Below are positions 24,494 to 33,314 of a stretch of 64,000 nucleotides of DNA, piece by piece (the first letter of the stretch is position 1; each line of letters begins with the position of its first letter). This DNA comes from Roseiarcus sp036489975 (GTDB lineage: Bacteria > Pseudomonadota > Alphaproteobacteria > Rhizobiales > Beijerinckiaceae). The notes below the pieces were generated by a model, which made no database searches, was not told the origin of the DNA, and saw only the letters and a program-made list of their open reading frames with translations. Location of the stretch: the NCBI GenBank assembly GCA_036489975.1, contig DASXES010000058.1, forward strand, positions 3,393-67,392, in the 5' to 3' direction. A program made the translations under genes and the position numbers.

Positions 24494-26425
24494 TCAGGCG
24501 AGGATGGCGCTCAGCCTCAGCGCCACATGCAGTTCGAGCGCCTTGACCGGGTCGTCCCAGCCGCCGGTGATCTCCCGCAAGGCGTCGAGGCGCTGGCGGA
24601 CGGTATTGATGTGGAGCCCGAGCGCGTCCGCGGTCCGCTTGATATTGTGCTGGGCGTCGAAATAGGCGAGCAGCGTGCGCTTAAGCTCGTTCTTCTGCCG
24701 CGGCGCCCGCTCGTCGATCTGGCTGAGAACCTGCTCCGCATAGGCCGCGATCCGGCTCGCCTCGTTGACCTCGAACAGCTTGGCGAAGAGGTTCACCTCG
24801 CGCTGACCGACGACGCGATCCAGGGACTTCATCTTGCGCAGGACCTTGAGCGCATTGTCGATGCGCCTGAAATGACTGGCCGCCTGGGCGAGGTCGGCGA
24901 ACGGCTCCGATAAAACACCCCCGGCCCTTCTCGAATCCTGTCCTTTCGACAGATTCTGCAGGAAGACCTGCACCGCCGGCGCCGGGCCCGCGGCGAGATA
25001 GGCGTCGTCGAAGAGATCGACCAGCACGTGCAGCCCGGCGGCGGATTCGCGGACGCGCCCGGTCTGCGAGATCCGATCGATCCCGGAAATTACGATAAGC
25101 GCGAGCTGGACGGTCTGGTCGCCGCGCAGACCGAGACGCTCGCGCGCCGCCGAGATGGTCGAGGGATCGGGCGGAGTGACCAGGACCAGATGACGCAGAA
25201 GCGTCGAGGAGGCGATCAGCTTCTCCGTTTCCCGCCTCTCGTTCCAGAGCTTTGCAATCGACAGCGCGACGGCGCTGCGTTCGAGATTGCGGATCTCGAA
25301 CGCCTCGAGCTCTCCGAGATGACAGATCACAAGGCAATCGCGCCGCCCGTTGCCGCCGTGCAGCGCAATCGTCCGGCATTGCTCGTTTCCCCGCTCCAGG
25401 ATCATCACGGAGCGGCCGGTCTGCCGCGATTGCGCGTTCGCGTTGATCAGGAGCGCGAGATCGATTCGGCCGGCCCTCAACTCATCCACGAGGATGCTTT
25501 TGTAGGCGCTCGCGACGAATTCGTCGTGGATCCTGAACTCGTCGTCATAGAGGAAGACCGCCCCGCTGATCCGGTCCGACATTTTCTCCAGAAACTGGCG
25601 AATGTCGGCGCCCGAGGCGAGCAGGTCCGTCAGTTCGTCATGCGCGTCCGCCGACGCCTCGATCCGCTGAATATGCTCGATGAGCGCGCTGCGGTTGCGC
25701 TGCGCTTCGTCGAGCGCCTCGGAAAGCATGGCGAAGGCGTTGGCGTTGCGCATCGCGACGCCCGCGTGCAACGCGAAGGCGCCGAGCAGCGAAGTCTCCC
25801 GGCCGCTGAGCTTGCGCGGATAACGGTTGGCGACGAAGAGCAGGCCGTGGACCTTGTTCTCCCGGAGAATGGGAAAGCCGGCGAGAGTCCTGATTTTCTC
25901 GGTCTCGAAGATGCGGTCGAGATGGGCCGCGTGCGGGAACCTGTGATCGCCGAGATAATCCGGCGTCTCGAAGAAGCTTTTGGAGTTCATCACCAGGCTG
26001 ACCGCGCCGCGGTCGATCCGGCTGGTCATGAGCCCGGTCTCGGGCGACAAGTGCCCGTCCGCGGTCACCACGCGGAAAATCTCCGTTTCGGCGTCCAGAA
26101 CGGTCACCCATGCGACGTCCGCGCCGACGAGATTGCGCGCCCGAACGACGATCGTGCGCAAGAGATCCTGAAGGCTTAGCGTGCTCGAGAGGTCGTGGGT
26201 CGTGTCGATCAGAACGTTCAGGCCGCGCTCGGAGAGCGCATTGTCCTGCATCGCCTGCCGGATCCCGCTGACCTGGCGGTGGAACTTCTCGAAGCCTGCG
26301 GCGTCGTCGCAAGCCTTCGACCCCTCTCTCAGGGTCTCGACAAGCCGGTCGAGTTCGCAATCGTCCACACCGAACGCCACTTTCTCCAGAAGCTCGGCGG
26401 CCGCCGTCAGAACGCTCTGAGACAC
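24494..26425 (-). CDS. PucR-type transcriptional regulator with GAF domain
   Basis: A 643-residue regulator started at the GTG at 26425 (CGGGAGGAG upstream). It has a GAF-like sensor at about 95-235 (TLSLQDLLRTIVVRARNLVGAD, GFPILRENKVHGLLFVANR), a middle region, and a C-terminal PucR-type helix-turn-helix (IKRTADALGLHINTVRQRL, about 600-620) as in purine and sugar-diacid activators. It is the last gene of the minus-strand ABC/BKACE cluster, 117 bp after the ATPase gene, so it probably controls that cluster in response to a small-molecule ligand. Confidence 0.87.
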   Translation of the reverse strand: MSQSVLTAAAELLEKVAFGVDDCELDRLVETLREGSKACDDAAGFEKFHRQVSGIRQAMQDNALSERGLNVLIDTTHDLSSTLSLQDLLRTIVVRARNLVGADVAWVTVLDAETEIFRVVTADGHLSPETGLMTSRIDRGAVSLVMNSKSFFETPDYLGDHRFPHAAHLDRIFETEKIRTLAGFPILRENKVHGLLFVANRYPRKLSGRETSLLGAFALHAGVAMRNANAFAMLSEALDEAQRNRSALIEHIQRIEASADAHDELTDLLASGADIRQFLEKMSDRISGAVFLYDDEFRIHDEFVASAYKSILVDELRAGRIDLALLINANAQSRQTGRSVMILERGNEQCRTIALHGGNGRRDCLVICHLGELEAFEIRNLERSAVALSIAKLWNERRETEKLIASSTLLRHLVLVTPPDPSTISAARERLGLRGDQTVQLALIVISGIDRISQTGRVRESAAGLHVLVDLFDDAYLAAGPAPAVQVFLQNLSKGQDSRRAGGVLSEPFADLAQAASHFRRIDNALKVLRKMKSLDRVVGQREVNLFAKLFEVNEASRIAAYAEQVLSQIDERAPRQKNELKRTLLAYFDAQHNIKRTADALGLHINTVRQRLDALREITGGWDDPVKALELHVALRLSAILA

Positions 26426-26542
26426 CAGTTCTCCTCCCGGAAGGCGTCGCCGAGGCTCACAAGGGCGAGCTTTTCGAACGAGGCCGCTCGGAATGTGGCG
26501 CGGCGGAGAGGCTGGAGCAATATTCTCGTCCAAGAGCCTTCC

Positions 26543-28039
26543 TCAGTGGATCGCCGCCTGCAGAATCTTCTCCGGGCTCGCCTCCGCTCGCGAAAACTCG
26601 GCGGCGATCGTACCGCTCTTGGCGACCAGGATGCGATCGGATACGTCGAGGATTTCCGGCAGGTAGGACGAGATCACCACAACCCCGGCCCCCGACGCCG
26701 CGAGATCCCTGATGATCTTGTGAATCTCCGCGATCGCCCCGACGTCCACCCCCCTCGTCGGCTCGTCGAAAATGATGAGCCGCGGCTCCTGCGCCAGCGA
26801 CTTCGCGATCACCACCTTCTGCTGGTTGCCGCCGGAAAGATGCAGCGCCGGCTGGTCGGGCCCGGCCGTTCGGATCGAAAGCCGCTCTTCCCAGTGGCTC
26901 GCCAGGCTCCGCATCTTGCGCAAGGGGGCGATCAGACGCCCGCGGCCGAACTTGGCGAGCCAGCCGAGGCCGATGTTCTCGGAGACGCCGAGCGTCTCGA
27001 AGAAGCCGTCGAGCTTGCGATCCTCGCTGACATAGGCGACGCCGTTCGCCACCGCCTGCGCCGGCGAGCCGTATCGCACCTCGCGGCCGTTGAGCCAGAT
27101 CCGGCCGCCGCCGAAGTTGCGCTTGGTGTGGCCGACGATGACCTTTGCGGCCTCGCTGCGGCCCGAGCCGATGAGGCCGGCGATGCCCGTCACTTCGCCC
27201 GGAAAGACGGAGAACGACATGTTGTTGACCATCGCGCCCATGCGCAGGTTCTCGACCTTGAGCACCGGCGCGGCGGAAGAGGCGGCGCGTCCCGCGGCGA
27301 ATGCGGGCGCCCGTTTCTCAAGCTCCTCCCCGATCATGTGACGGATGAGGCTCGTACGGTCGAAATCCGAAGCGGGGCCGGTGACCATCAGCCGCCCGTT
27401 GCGCAAAACGGTGATGCGATCGGCGTAGCTCAGCGCCTCCTCCAGCGCATGCGAGATGAAGATCATCGCGACGCCACGCTTGCGCAGGGCCTTCATGAGA
27501 TCGAAGAGATGCTCCGTCTCCTCGGGCGTCAGCGCCGCCGTCGGCTCGTCGAAGATGATCACGCGCGCGTCGTTGAGCACCGCGCGGGCGATCTCCACCA
27601 TCTGCCGCTTGGCCGTCGACAGCGCTCCCGCGAGCTGCGAGGGATCGACATTGAAATTGAGGCGCTGGAGCGCCTGGCGGGCGGTGTTTCGCACCCCTCG
27701 CACGGAGTTGAAGGCGCGCTCCCGACCGAGCACCATGTTCTGCGCCACCGTGAGCTGGGGCACGAGGCTCGTTTCCTGGAAGACCATCGCGATGCCGAGC
27801 CGGCTCGCGTCTTTCGGCGCGGAGAAGGCGACCGGGCGGCCATCGACGCTCAACCGGCCCTCCGTCGGCGAAATCACGCCCGCGACCAGCTTGCACAATG
27901 TCGACTTTCCTGCGCCATTCTCGCCGACAAGCGCATGGATCTCGCCCGGATAGAGGTCGAAATTCGCGCCTTCGAGCGCGGTCACGCCGCTATAAAGCTT
28001 GGTCACGTTCTCGAGCGTGACGGTTGGGGGATTGGTCAT
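26543..28039 (-). CDS. Sugar-type ABC transporter ATP-binding protein (two ABC domains, RbsA/MglA-like)
   Basis: A 498-residue double ATPase. The start is the ATG at 28039, overlapping the upstream stop (ATGA); the longer frame is not used. The first domain has Walker A GENGAGKST, signature LSTAKRQMVEIA and Walker B VIIFDEPTAAL. The second has the degenerate P-loop GLIGSGRSEA and a good LSGGNQQK signature, a pairing typical of the RbsA/MglA/XylG class. It energises the two RbsC-type permeases of this operon. Confidence 0.95.
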   Translation of the reverse strand: MTNPPTVTLENVTKLYSGVTALEGANFDLYPGEIHALVGENGAGKSTLCKLVAGVISPTEGRLSVDGRPVAFSAPKDASRLGIAMVFQETSLVPQLTVAQNMVLGRERAFNSVRGVRNTARQALQRLNFNVDPSQLAGALSTAKRQMVEIARAVLNDARVIIFDEPTAALTPEETEHLFDLMKALRKRGVAMIFISHALEEALSYADRITVLRNGRLMVTGPASDFDRTSLIRHMIGEELEKRAPAFAAGRAASSAAPVLKVENLRMGAMVNNMSFSVFPGEVTGIAGLIGSGRSEAAKVIVGHTKRNFGGGRIWLNGREVRYGSPAQAVANGVAYVSEDRKLDGFFETLGVSENIGLGWLAKFGRGRLIAPLRKMRSLASHWEERLSIRTAGPDQPALHLSGGNQQKVVIAKSLAQEPRLIIFDEPTRGVDVGAIAEIHKIIRDLAASGAGVVVISSYLPEILDVSDRILVAKSGTIAAEFSRAEASPEKILQAAIH

Positions 28040-29079
28040 GCCGGACCTCGGGCCGAGCCCAGGTTCAGGAGTTCCGCGCTCGCCTTGCTGACGGCGACAA
28101 GGTCGCCGTTCCAGACGAGGGCGTCGGAGATCGCGTGCCGGCGCCCGTCGGCGCGCGAATGCGCCGAGCCGACCGGCATGAGCGCGTCGTTGAGCTCGAT
28201 CAAAAGTCCGTAGGAGAAGGACGGCGCCCACGGCTTGATTTCGCCGAACAGCCGTGTCGCGCCGAGCTCGATCGGGAAGTCATGGGCGAATTCTGGGCTG
28301 ACGCGCGGCGCGATCCAGTGGCGCGGCGCGATGGTCGTCTTCATCGCGCCGACGAACGCCGGCTCCGTTTTCAGGAATTCGATCAGCGGATCCCGCCGGG
28401 AGAGGCAGGCCAGCAGGTAGCCGTTTCCGGTCTTGCGGAGCCTCCCGAGATAGCCGGGATATCCGGCCTGGCGGACGGCTCCGGAGACATCGACGATTCG
28501 CGCGCGCTCGAATTCGGTGACGATAGGCGCGCCTTGGCCATCAAGGCTCACGCCCATCGGACAGTTGAGACCGCTTGCGAGAATGCGCGGCTCGCCGTCG
28601 CGTCGCGCCACGATCAGGCTCCCGCGTCCGACATCGTCCCAGGGCGCGACCGAGAGCAAAGGCTCGTCAGGCTTGTAGCCGTGATCCACCACCGCAAGTT
28701 CGTTCTCGGACAGGAACAATAGGTCCGCCACGGCCTTGAGGCCGGCGGGCGGTCTCCAGCCGCTCAAGGCGCGGCTTGAGCCGTCGCAAACCTGAAGGCC
28801 GCCGCCCAGGAGTCCAACGGCCAGCATACCGCCTTTGCTGCTGGCGAGGGCGGTCACCGGGCGCTCGAATTCAGCGCAGCCTTGTGGCGTTTCGCCCCAT
28901 TTCCGCAGGGTGAGCACCGAGCGCCCGGCGGAGACGAACAGCCTGCCGTCGGCGCCGACTGAGAGCGCGTCGGGCGATTCGATGGGGATTCCTCGCGCCT
29001 CGTCGAGCCGGTTGTTCGGCCCGAGCACGCCCTCAAGCGTCATCGACGGCGATGTCCGCCTCTTCCGCCACAGACGCAC
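28036..29079 (-). CDS. SMP-30/gluconolactonase-like beta-propeller protein
   Basis: A 347-residue protein with repeated propeller blades (SPDALSVGADGRLFVSAG, LNCPMGVSLDGQGAPIVTE, RLRKTGNGYLLACLS) and no signal peptide, so it is probably cytoplasmic. The family includes metal-dependent lactonases and other sugar-acid esterases, but the metal ligands are not certain in this divergent member. The GTG start at 29079 is 2 bp after the stop of the fused permease gene, with GGGGGAAAGG upstream. Its stop overlaps the ATPase start. Confidence 0.72.
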   Translation of the reverse strand: MRLWRKRRTSPSMTLEGVLGPNNRLDEARGIPIESPDALSVGADGRLFVSAGRSVLTLRKWGETPQGCAEFERPVTALASSKGGMLAVGLLGGGLQVCDGSSRALSGWRPPAGLKAVADLLFLSENELAVVDHGYKPDEPLLSVAPWDDVGRGSLIVARRDGEPRILASGLNCPMGVSLDGQGAPIVTEFERARIVDVSGAVRQAGYPGYLGRLRKTGNGYLLACLSRRDPLIEFLKTEPAFVGAMKTTIAPRHWIAPRVSPEFAHDFPIELGATRLFGEIKPWAPSFSYGLLIELNDALMPVGSAHSRADGRRHAISDALVWNGDLVAVSKASAELLNLGSARGPA

Positions 29080-29081
29080 GC

Positions 29082-31211
29082 TCAGCCTTTCCCCCAGTAG
29101 CTATCCGGTCCGCTCCAGGCCGGATCGGCGCCGGCGAGCCGGAGGCGGCCGATCTTGTTGTTGGTCACGCCGCCGAGATAGAGCGCCCCTTTGTGTTCGC
29201 GCATCGAGGTGATCATGTAGAGCGGCCCGCTCGGCGTGTCCCAGTAGGCGTCGACGATTCTGCCGGCGCTGTCGAGCTTGAGAACGCCGCCGATGTTGAG
29301 ATTGCCGAACAGCCAGTGGGTCGGCGCGACCGCGCGCGTCATCCGGCGCCTGAGCCCTGGATAGCGCATCACGAGATCCATGACGGGATTGCGCATGCCG
29401 GCGAGCGCGACCCAATATCCGCCGTCGGAGGCCCGGTTGACGTTATCGGGATAGCCGGGCAGGGAGCCGACGAACGTGCGCGGCCCGGCGGACAGGTTCT
29501 TGAGGTCGAAGATCAGGAGCGAGCAGGTCCAGGTGCTCGCGACAAGAATGTGCTCGCCGTCATGGGTGAGGCAGACGCCGTTCGGGAACACGAGATTGTC
29601 GCATATCGTGCGGGTCTTGCGGGTTTTCGGATCGTAGCTCAGGAGGCGCCCGTTCGGCCGGCCCTCGAGCAGATCGAGCCCCCAGTTTTCGATGTCGTAG
29701 CGCTTCGTCGCGTCGGAAAAATAGATCACGCCGTCAGGCGCGATATCGACGTCGTCCGCCATGCGGATCGTGGTGTCGTCCTGGACGCTGAAAAGGCTTC
29801 GCTGGGTCTGGTCGGTCAGGAGCTCCACCTCCCGCTCCTGATTGACGCGCACAAGGCCCATCCCGGCGACACAGACGACGATGCGTCCCTCCCGGTCGAG
29901 GGCGAGGCCGAGCGGCCGGCCGCCGATTTGCGCGAAGGTCTCGACATGCGTGTAGTCGGGGCCGGAGATCCGGACGAGACGTCCGTCGCGGGTGCCGCAG
30001 AAGAGATTGTCGTTCGCATCGAGGATCACGTCCTCCGGGCCGTCGATCAGGCCGGAAGCGAGAAGGTCGGCGCCGGCGAGCTTCGGGGCGATCTCATCGG
30101 GCATGAGCCCGGTCGCTCCGGCCGGCTCGCTAACCCGGGAGGCGATCGGATCGACATAGGTCGAAGCCAGGAGCCGATGCTTGTGCTTGCGGAACTTGGT
30201 GTCGATGGAAAGGATGAAGAGAATGATCGCGCCCATCGCAAGCTGGACGAAATCGCTGCGCAGGCCCGCGTTGAGGAGCGCATTGTTGAGAATGTAGATC
30301 GTGGCGAAGCCGATCATCACCGCGACGGTCGAACCCCGCCCGGGCACGAAACCGCCGAGGCCCACGACCAGAGCGGTCAGGGCGAAGAACTCCATGCCGA
30401 CGCCGGTGTCGGAGGCGACGGCATTCTCGCGCGCCGCGTAAAGGAAGCCCGAAAGGCCGACGATCAGGCCAGCGAGAACATAGGCGAGGAAGATCGTCCC
30501 CTTCACTCGAATGCCGCCATGCCGCGCCGCCTTGCGGTTTCCCCCGGCCGCCAGCACGTGCCACCCGAAGCGCGACTGGCGAAACATCACCAGAACGCCA
30601 GCCGCCACGATGAGGAGCGCCCAGAAGCCGATGGGAATGCTCAGGAACCGCTCCGACCCGATCCAGTCCCAGACGTCGTCGCTCCTGGCGCTGGTCGAGA
30701 TCGCCACGAGCTCGCCCTGCGACGCGAGCGTGTAGATCCCGCGCACCGCGATCGCCGTTCCGAGCGTGGTCAGAAGCGCCCCGCAGCCGGCGAGCCCGGC
30801 CAGCGCTCCGTTGACGACGCCGATCGCCGCGCCGGTCACGAGGCTCGCGCCGAGCACGGCGATGACCGGCAGGTTCAGGATGTGGAAGCAATAGAGCGCG
30901 ATGAACGCCGACATGGCGAAATTGGACCCGACCGAGAGGTCGATGCCTCCGGCCGCGACAACGATGAACAACGCCAGGACGACAAGGCCGCCGTCGGACG
31001 CGTAAGCCGCGAGATTGCGCAGGTTGTCGACGCTGAAGTAGCCCTTGGCGGTCAGGAGCACGCCGACGATCACGCAGACGAACGCCAGGAAGGGCACGGT
31101 GCTCTCGACCCATCCCTTGGAGAGGATTTCCGAGAGCACGCGGCGCGGGGAAACGACCAGCAACGGAACCCGCGCCTTCGGCAGCGCCGTGAAGTCGAAC
31201 TCAACTGACAA
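29082..31211 (-). CDS. Fusion: RbsC-type ABC permease + strictosidine-synthase-like beta-propeller
   Basis: A 709-residue protein with two parts. Residues about 40-345 form a sugar ABC permease (BPD_transp_2/RbsC type; hydrophobic segments, FFALTALVVGLGGFVPGRGS). After a linker (about 346-375), the rest is a six-bladed propeller of the strictosidine synthase/SMP-30 class, with VDIAPDGVIYFSDAT, FPNGVCLTHDGEHILVAS and LPGYPDNVNRASDGGYWVAL. RbsC-type permeases normally end after the last membrane segment, so the C-terminal module is an extension that could act on the imported substrate. The frame is intact and both modules keep their motifs, which argues against an assembly artefact. Confidence 0.88.
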   Translation of the reverse strand: MSVEFDFTALPKARVPLLVVSPRRVLSEILSKGWVESTVPFLAFVCVIVGVLLTAKGYFSVDNLRNLAAYASDGGLVVLALFIVVAAGGIDLSVGSNFAMSAFIALYCFHILNLPVIAVLGASLVTGAAIGVVNGALAGLAGCGALLTTLGTAIAVRGIYTLASQGELVAISTSARSDDVWDWIGSERFLSIPIGFWALLIVAAGVLVMFRQSRFGWHVLAAGGNRKAARHGGIRVKGTIFLAYVLAGLIVGLSGFLYAARENAVASDTGVGMEFFALTALVVGLGGFVPGRGSTVAVMIGFATIYILNNALLNAGLRSDFVQLAMGAIILFILSIDTKFRKHKHRLLASTYVDPIASRVSEPAGATGLMPDEIAPKLAGADLLASGLIDGPEDVILDANDNLFCGTRDGRLVRISGPDYTHVETFAQIGGRPLGLALDREGRIVVCVAGMGLVRVNQEREVELLTDQTQRSLFSVQDDTTIRMADDVDIAPDGVIYFSDATKRYDIENWGLDLLEGRPNGRLLSYDPKTRKTRTICDNLVFPNGVCLTHDGEHILVASTWTCSLLIFDLKNLSAGPRTFVGSLPGYPDNVNRASDGGYWVALAGMRNPVMDLVMRYPGLRRRMTRAVAPTHWLFGNLNIGGVLKLDSAGRIVDAYWDTPSGPLYMITSMREHKGALYLGGVTNNKIGRLRLAGADPAWSGPDSYWGKG

Positions 31212-31274
31212 AAGCGCGAATCTCCGCTTGGGTCTGGCGCAGGGCTCGGGCGAAGGAGCCCCGCGCAGGCTACG

Positions 31275-32270
31275 CTATTTCTTTGGCGGCATCTTCCAGC
31301 ACAGCGAGGGATCGTAGGTGGGTCCGGCCTTGATGACCTTCAGCGGCGACTCGACGGTCAGCATCGCGCCGTTTGGCGACGCGGCGCCCTGCAGCAGGAG
31401 ATCGATCATCGTGCCGGCGTCGCGACCCTGGCCGTCGGCGTCATAGCTCCATTCGGCGGTGAGCGTCCCATTCTCGATCGCCTTGCAAGCCTCGCCGTAC
31501 TCTCCGCCTCCGGTCGCATAGACGAGGACCTTGCCGGAAAGCCCGGCGTCCTTGACGGCGTTGCCGGCGCCGATCGTGTGGACATCCCAGTGGCCGAAGA
31601 TGGCGCACAAGTCGGGATTCTGCTGCAGCACCGTAACGGTGATCTGTCGCGCTTTCTCGGGCTCCCAGTCCGACGCCTGGTTCGAGACGACCTTGATCTC
31701 CGGGTGTTCCTTGAACACCTTGAACGCGGCCTCGTTCATCATCACGCTGTCGGCCGCGGTCAGCTGCCCGGGAATGATCGCCACCTTGCCGGATTTGCCG
31801 CTGCCGGCGCCGCACTCCTTGACGATGTCCTGCGCGACCTCCGTGCCGATGCGCGTCCAGTTGGCGCCGACGAAGGCCGCGGACGGCTGGTTGGACTGCA
31901 GGTTGATCTGCAGAACCTTGATTCCGGCGGCGGTGGCCTGCTTGATCTGCCGCGCGAGCAGCTGAACTGTCGGATTGTGGACGACCAGAACGTCCGGCTT
32001 GTCGCTGATCGCCTTGGCGAGCAGCGCCGACATCGCCCCCGTATTGAAGGCCGCGTCGCGGACCTCGAAGCTGTAGCCGTGCATCGCCGCGTGTTCTCGC
32101 ATCCGCCGGGCCCAGCCCTCGGTGAGCGTGATGCCCATCGAGATGGGAACGAAGATCACCTTCTTCCCAGCCATCTCGGAGGCCGGATCCGCGTGGGCGC
32201 CGAGCGCGACGCAGGCGCCAAGCGCCAGTCCGGCGATCGCCGCGTGCAGCTTGCCTCTAATCCTCAACAT
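31275..32270 (-). CDS. Sugar-type ABC transporter periplasmic binding protein
   Basis: A 331-residue RbsB-like (Peripla_BP_4) protein started at the ATG at 32270 with GGGAGGA 5 bp upstream. A signal peptide (AAIAGLALGACVALGAHA) is followed by the binding fold: VIFVPISMGITLTEGWARRM, DVLVVHNPTVQLLARQIKQA and IFGHWDVHTIGAGNAVKDAG. It sits between the permease genes and is the substrate-recognition component of the importer. The ligand is unknown; by context it should be a lactone, sugar or sugar acid. Confidence 0.9.
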   Translation of the reverse strand: MLRIRGKLHAAIAGLALGACVALGAHADPASEMAGKKVIFVPISMGITLTEGWARRMREHAAMHGYSFEVRDAAFNTGAMSALLAKAISDKPDVLVVHNPTVQLLARQIKQATAAGIKVLQINLQSNQPSAAFVGANWTRIGTEVAQDIVKECGAGSGKSGKVAIIPGQLTAADSVMMNEAAFKVFKEHPEIKVVSNQASDWEPEKARQITVTVLQQNPDLCAIFGHWDVHTIGAGNAVKDAGLSGKVLVYATGGGEYGEACKAIENGTLTAEWSYDADGQGRDAGTMIDLLLQGAASPNGAMLTVESPLKVIKAGPTYDPSLCWKMPPKK

Positions 32271-32297
32271 CAGTTCCTCCCACGGTTGCACAGGTTT

Positions 32298-33314
32298 TCA
32301 CAGATCACCGACCGTGTCGGTCTCCGCGTCTCTCGGGTTGAGATAGTTGTCGACGAAAATCGCTGCGATGAGGACGACGCCTCTCAGCATGTCCTGGGTC
32401 TGAGTGCTGAAGTCGTAAAGCGTCATGCCGTTGCGCAGGACCGCGATTAGGGCGGCGCCGACCAGAAGATTGCGCACGCCGCCGCGTCCGCCTCTCAGCG
32501 GGATGCCGCCAAGCACCACCACCAGGATCACTTCGAACAGCAGGCTGCCGTTCGTGACGATACGGAAATCGACCGTCCCGCTCGCGGCGGCGATCACGAG
32601 CCCGGCGATGAGCGCGGTCAGCGCGGAGTAGATGTAGACAAAGATCGTCGTCGCGCGCACCGGCAGGCCGGCGAGACGGGCGGCCAGGAAATTGTCGCCC
32701 ATGGCGTAGACGATGCGCCCTGTCGTCGTGAAGCGCAGCAAGAGCCAGGTCAAGATCAGCGCCGCGATCATGAGCGCGACGGGAGCGGTCAGGCCGGGCA
32801 GAATGTCGGACTTGAAGAAGAGGATCGCCGGGTTCGATTTCGGCAGGATCATGAGATATTCGCCGCGCAGGACGGCGAAGCGAAAGAAACCCGTGACCAG
32901 CATGGCGGACGCCAAAGTCGCGAGCAGGGCAGGGATCTCGACAAAGGCGATGAGCCAGCCGTTCACAAACCCGACCGTAGCCATCGCGAGGGCGGCGAGG
33001 ATGATCGCAAGCGGTCCCGACAGGCCTGCGTTGATCAGCGTGCAATAGGTCGTCGCGCCGGCGACCATCGCCGCGACCTGCGACAGGTCGAGGCCGCGCG
33101 AAATGACCACGACCGCCATGCCGCAGCTCAGAAGGACGAGCGACGTCGAGTTGGAGAGAATGACGGAGAGATTTCCAAGCGTCGCGAAGCCCGGGGTGGT
33201 GAAGGCGAAGAGAACGACCAGCGCCAGGGTGACGGCGAGGACGATCGGCTCGAGCAGGCTGCCTCGCGGTCTGCGCGCGAGCTGGACAGGCGCGGCCGCT
33301 GTCGCGTCAGACAT
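32298..33314 (-). CDS. Sugar-type ABC transporter permease (RbsC-like)
   Basis: A 338-residue polytopic permease with the family motif region VILVVVLGGIPLRGGRGGV (the EAA-like loop of BPD_transp_2) and about ten hydrophobic segments. It pairs with the permease half of 29082-31211, so the importer would be a heterodimer with one plain and one fused permease. Its start overlaps the BKACE stop by 8 bp. Confidence 0.92.
   Translation of the reverse strand: MSDATAAAPVQLARRPRGSLLEPIVLAVTLALVVLFAFTTPGFATLGNLSVILSNSTSLVLLSCGMAVVVISRGLDLSQVAAMVAGATTYCTLINAGLSGPLAIILAALAMATVGFVNGWLIAFVEIPALLATLASAMLVTGFFRFAVLRGEYLMILPKSNPAILFFKSDILPGLTAPVALMIAALILTWLLLRFTTTGRIVYAMGDNFLAARLAGLPVRATTIFVYIYSALTALIAGLVIAAASGTVDFRIVTNGSLLFEVILVVVLGGIPLRGGRGGVRNLLVGAALIAVLRNGMTLYDFSTQTQDMLRGVVLIAAIFVDNYLNPRDAETDTVGDL

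Noticed and set aside
26195..28213. Plus-strand open frame of over 600 codons opposite the ATPase and regulator genes
   Set aside because: It is antisense to Walker-motif and HTH genes and spans their intergenic gap; no domain can be seen in it.
29052..31208. Plus-strand open frame of over 700 codons opposite the permease-propeller gene
   Set aside because: It is the antisense of a well-supported gene, rich in Arg, Asp, His and Gly as expected for the mirror of GC-rich codons, with no domain and no ribosome-binding site.
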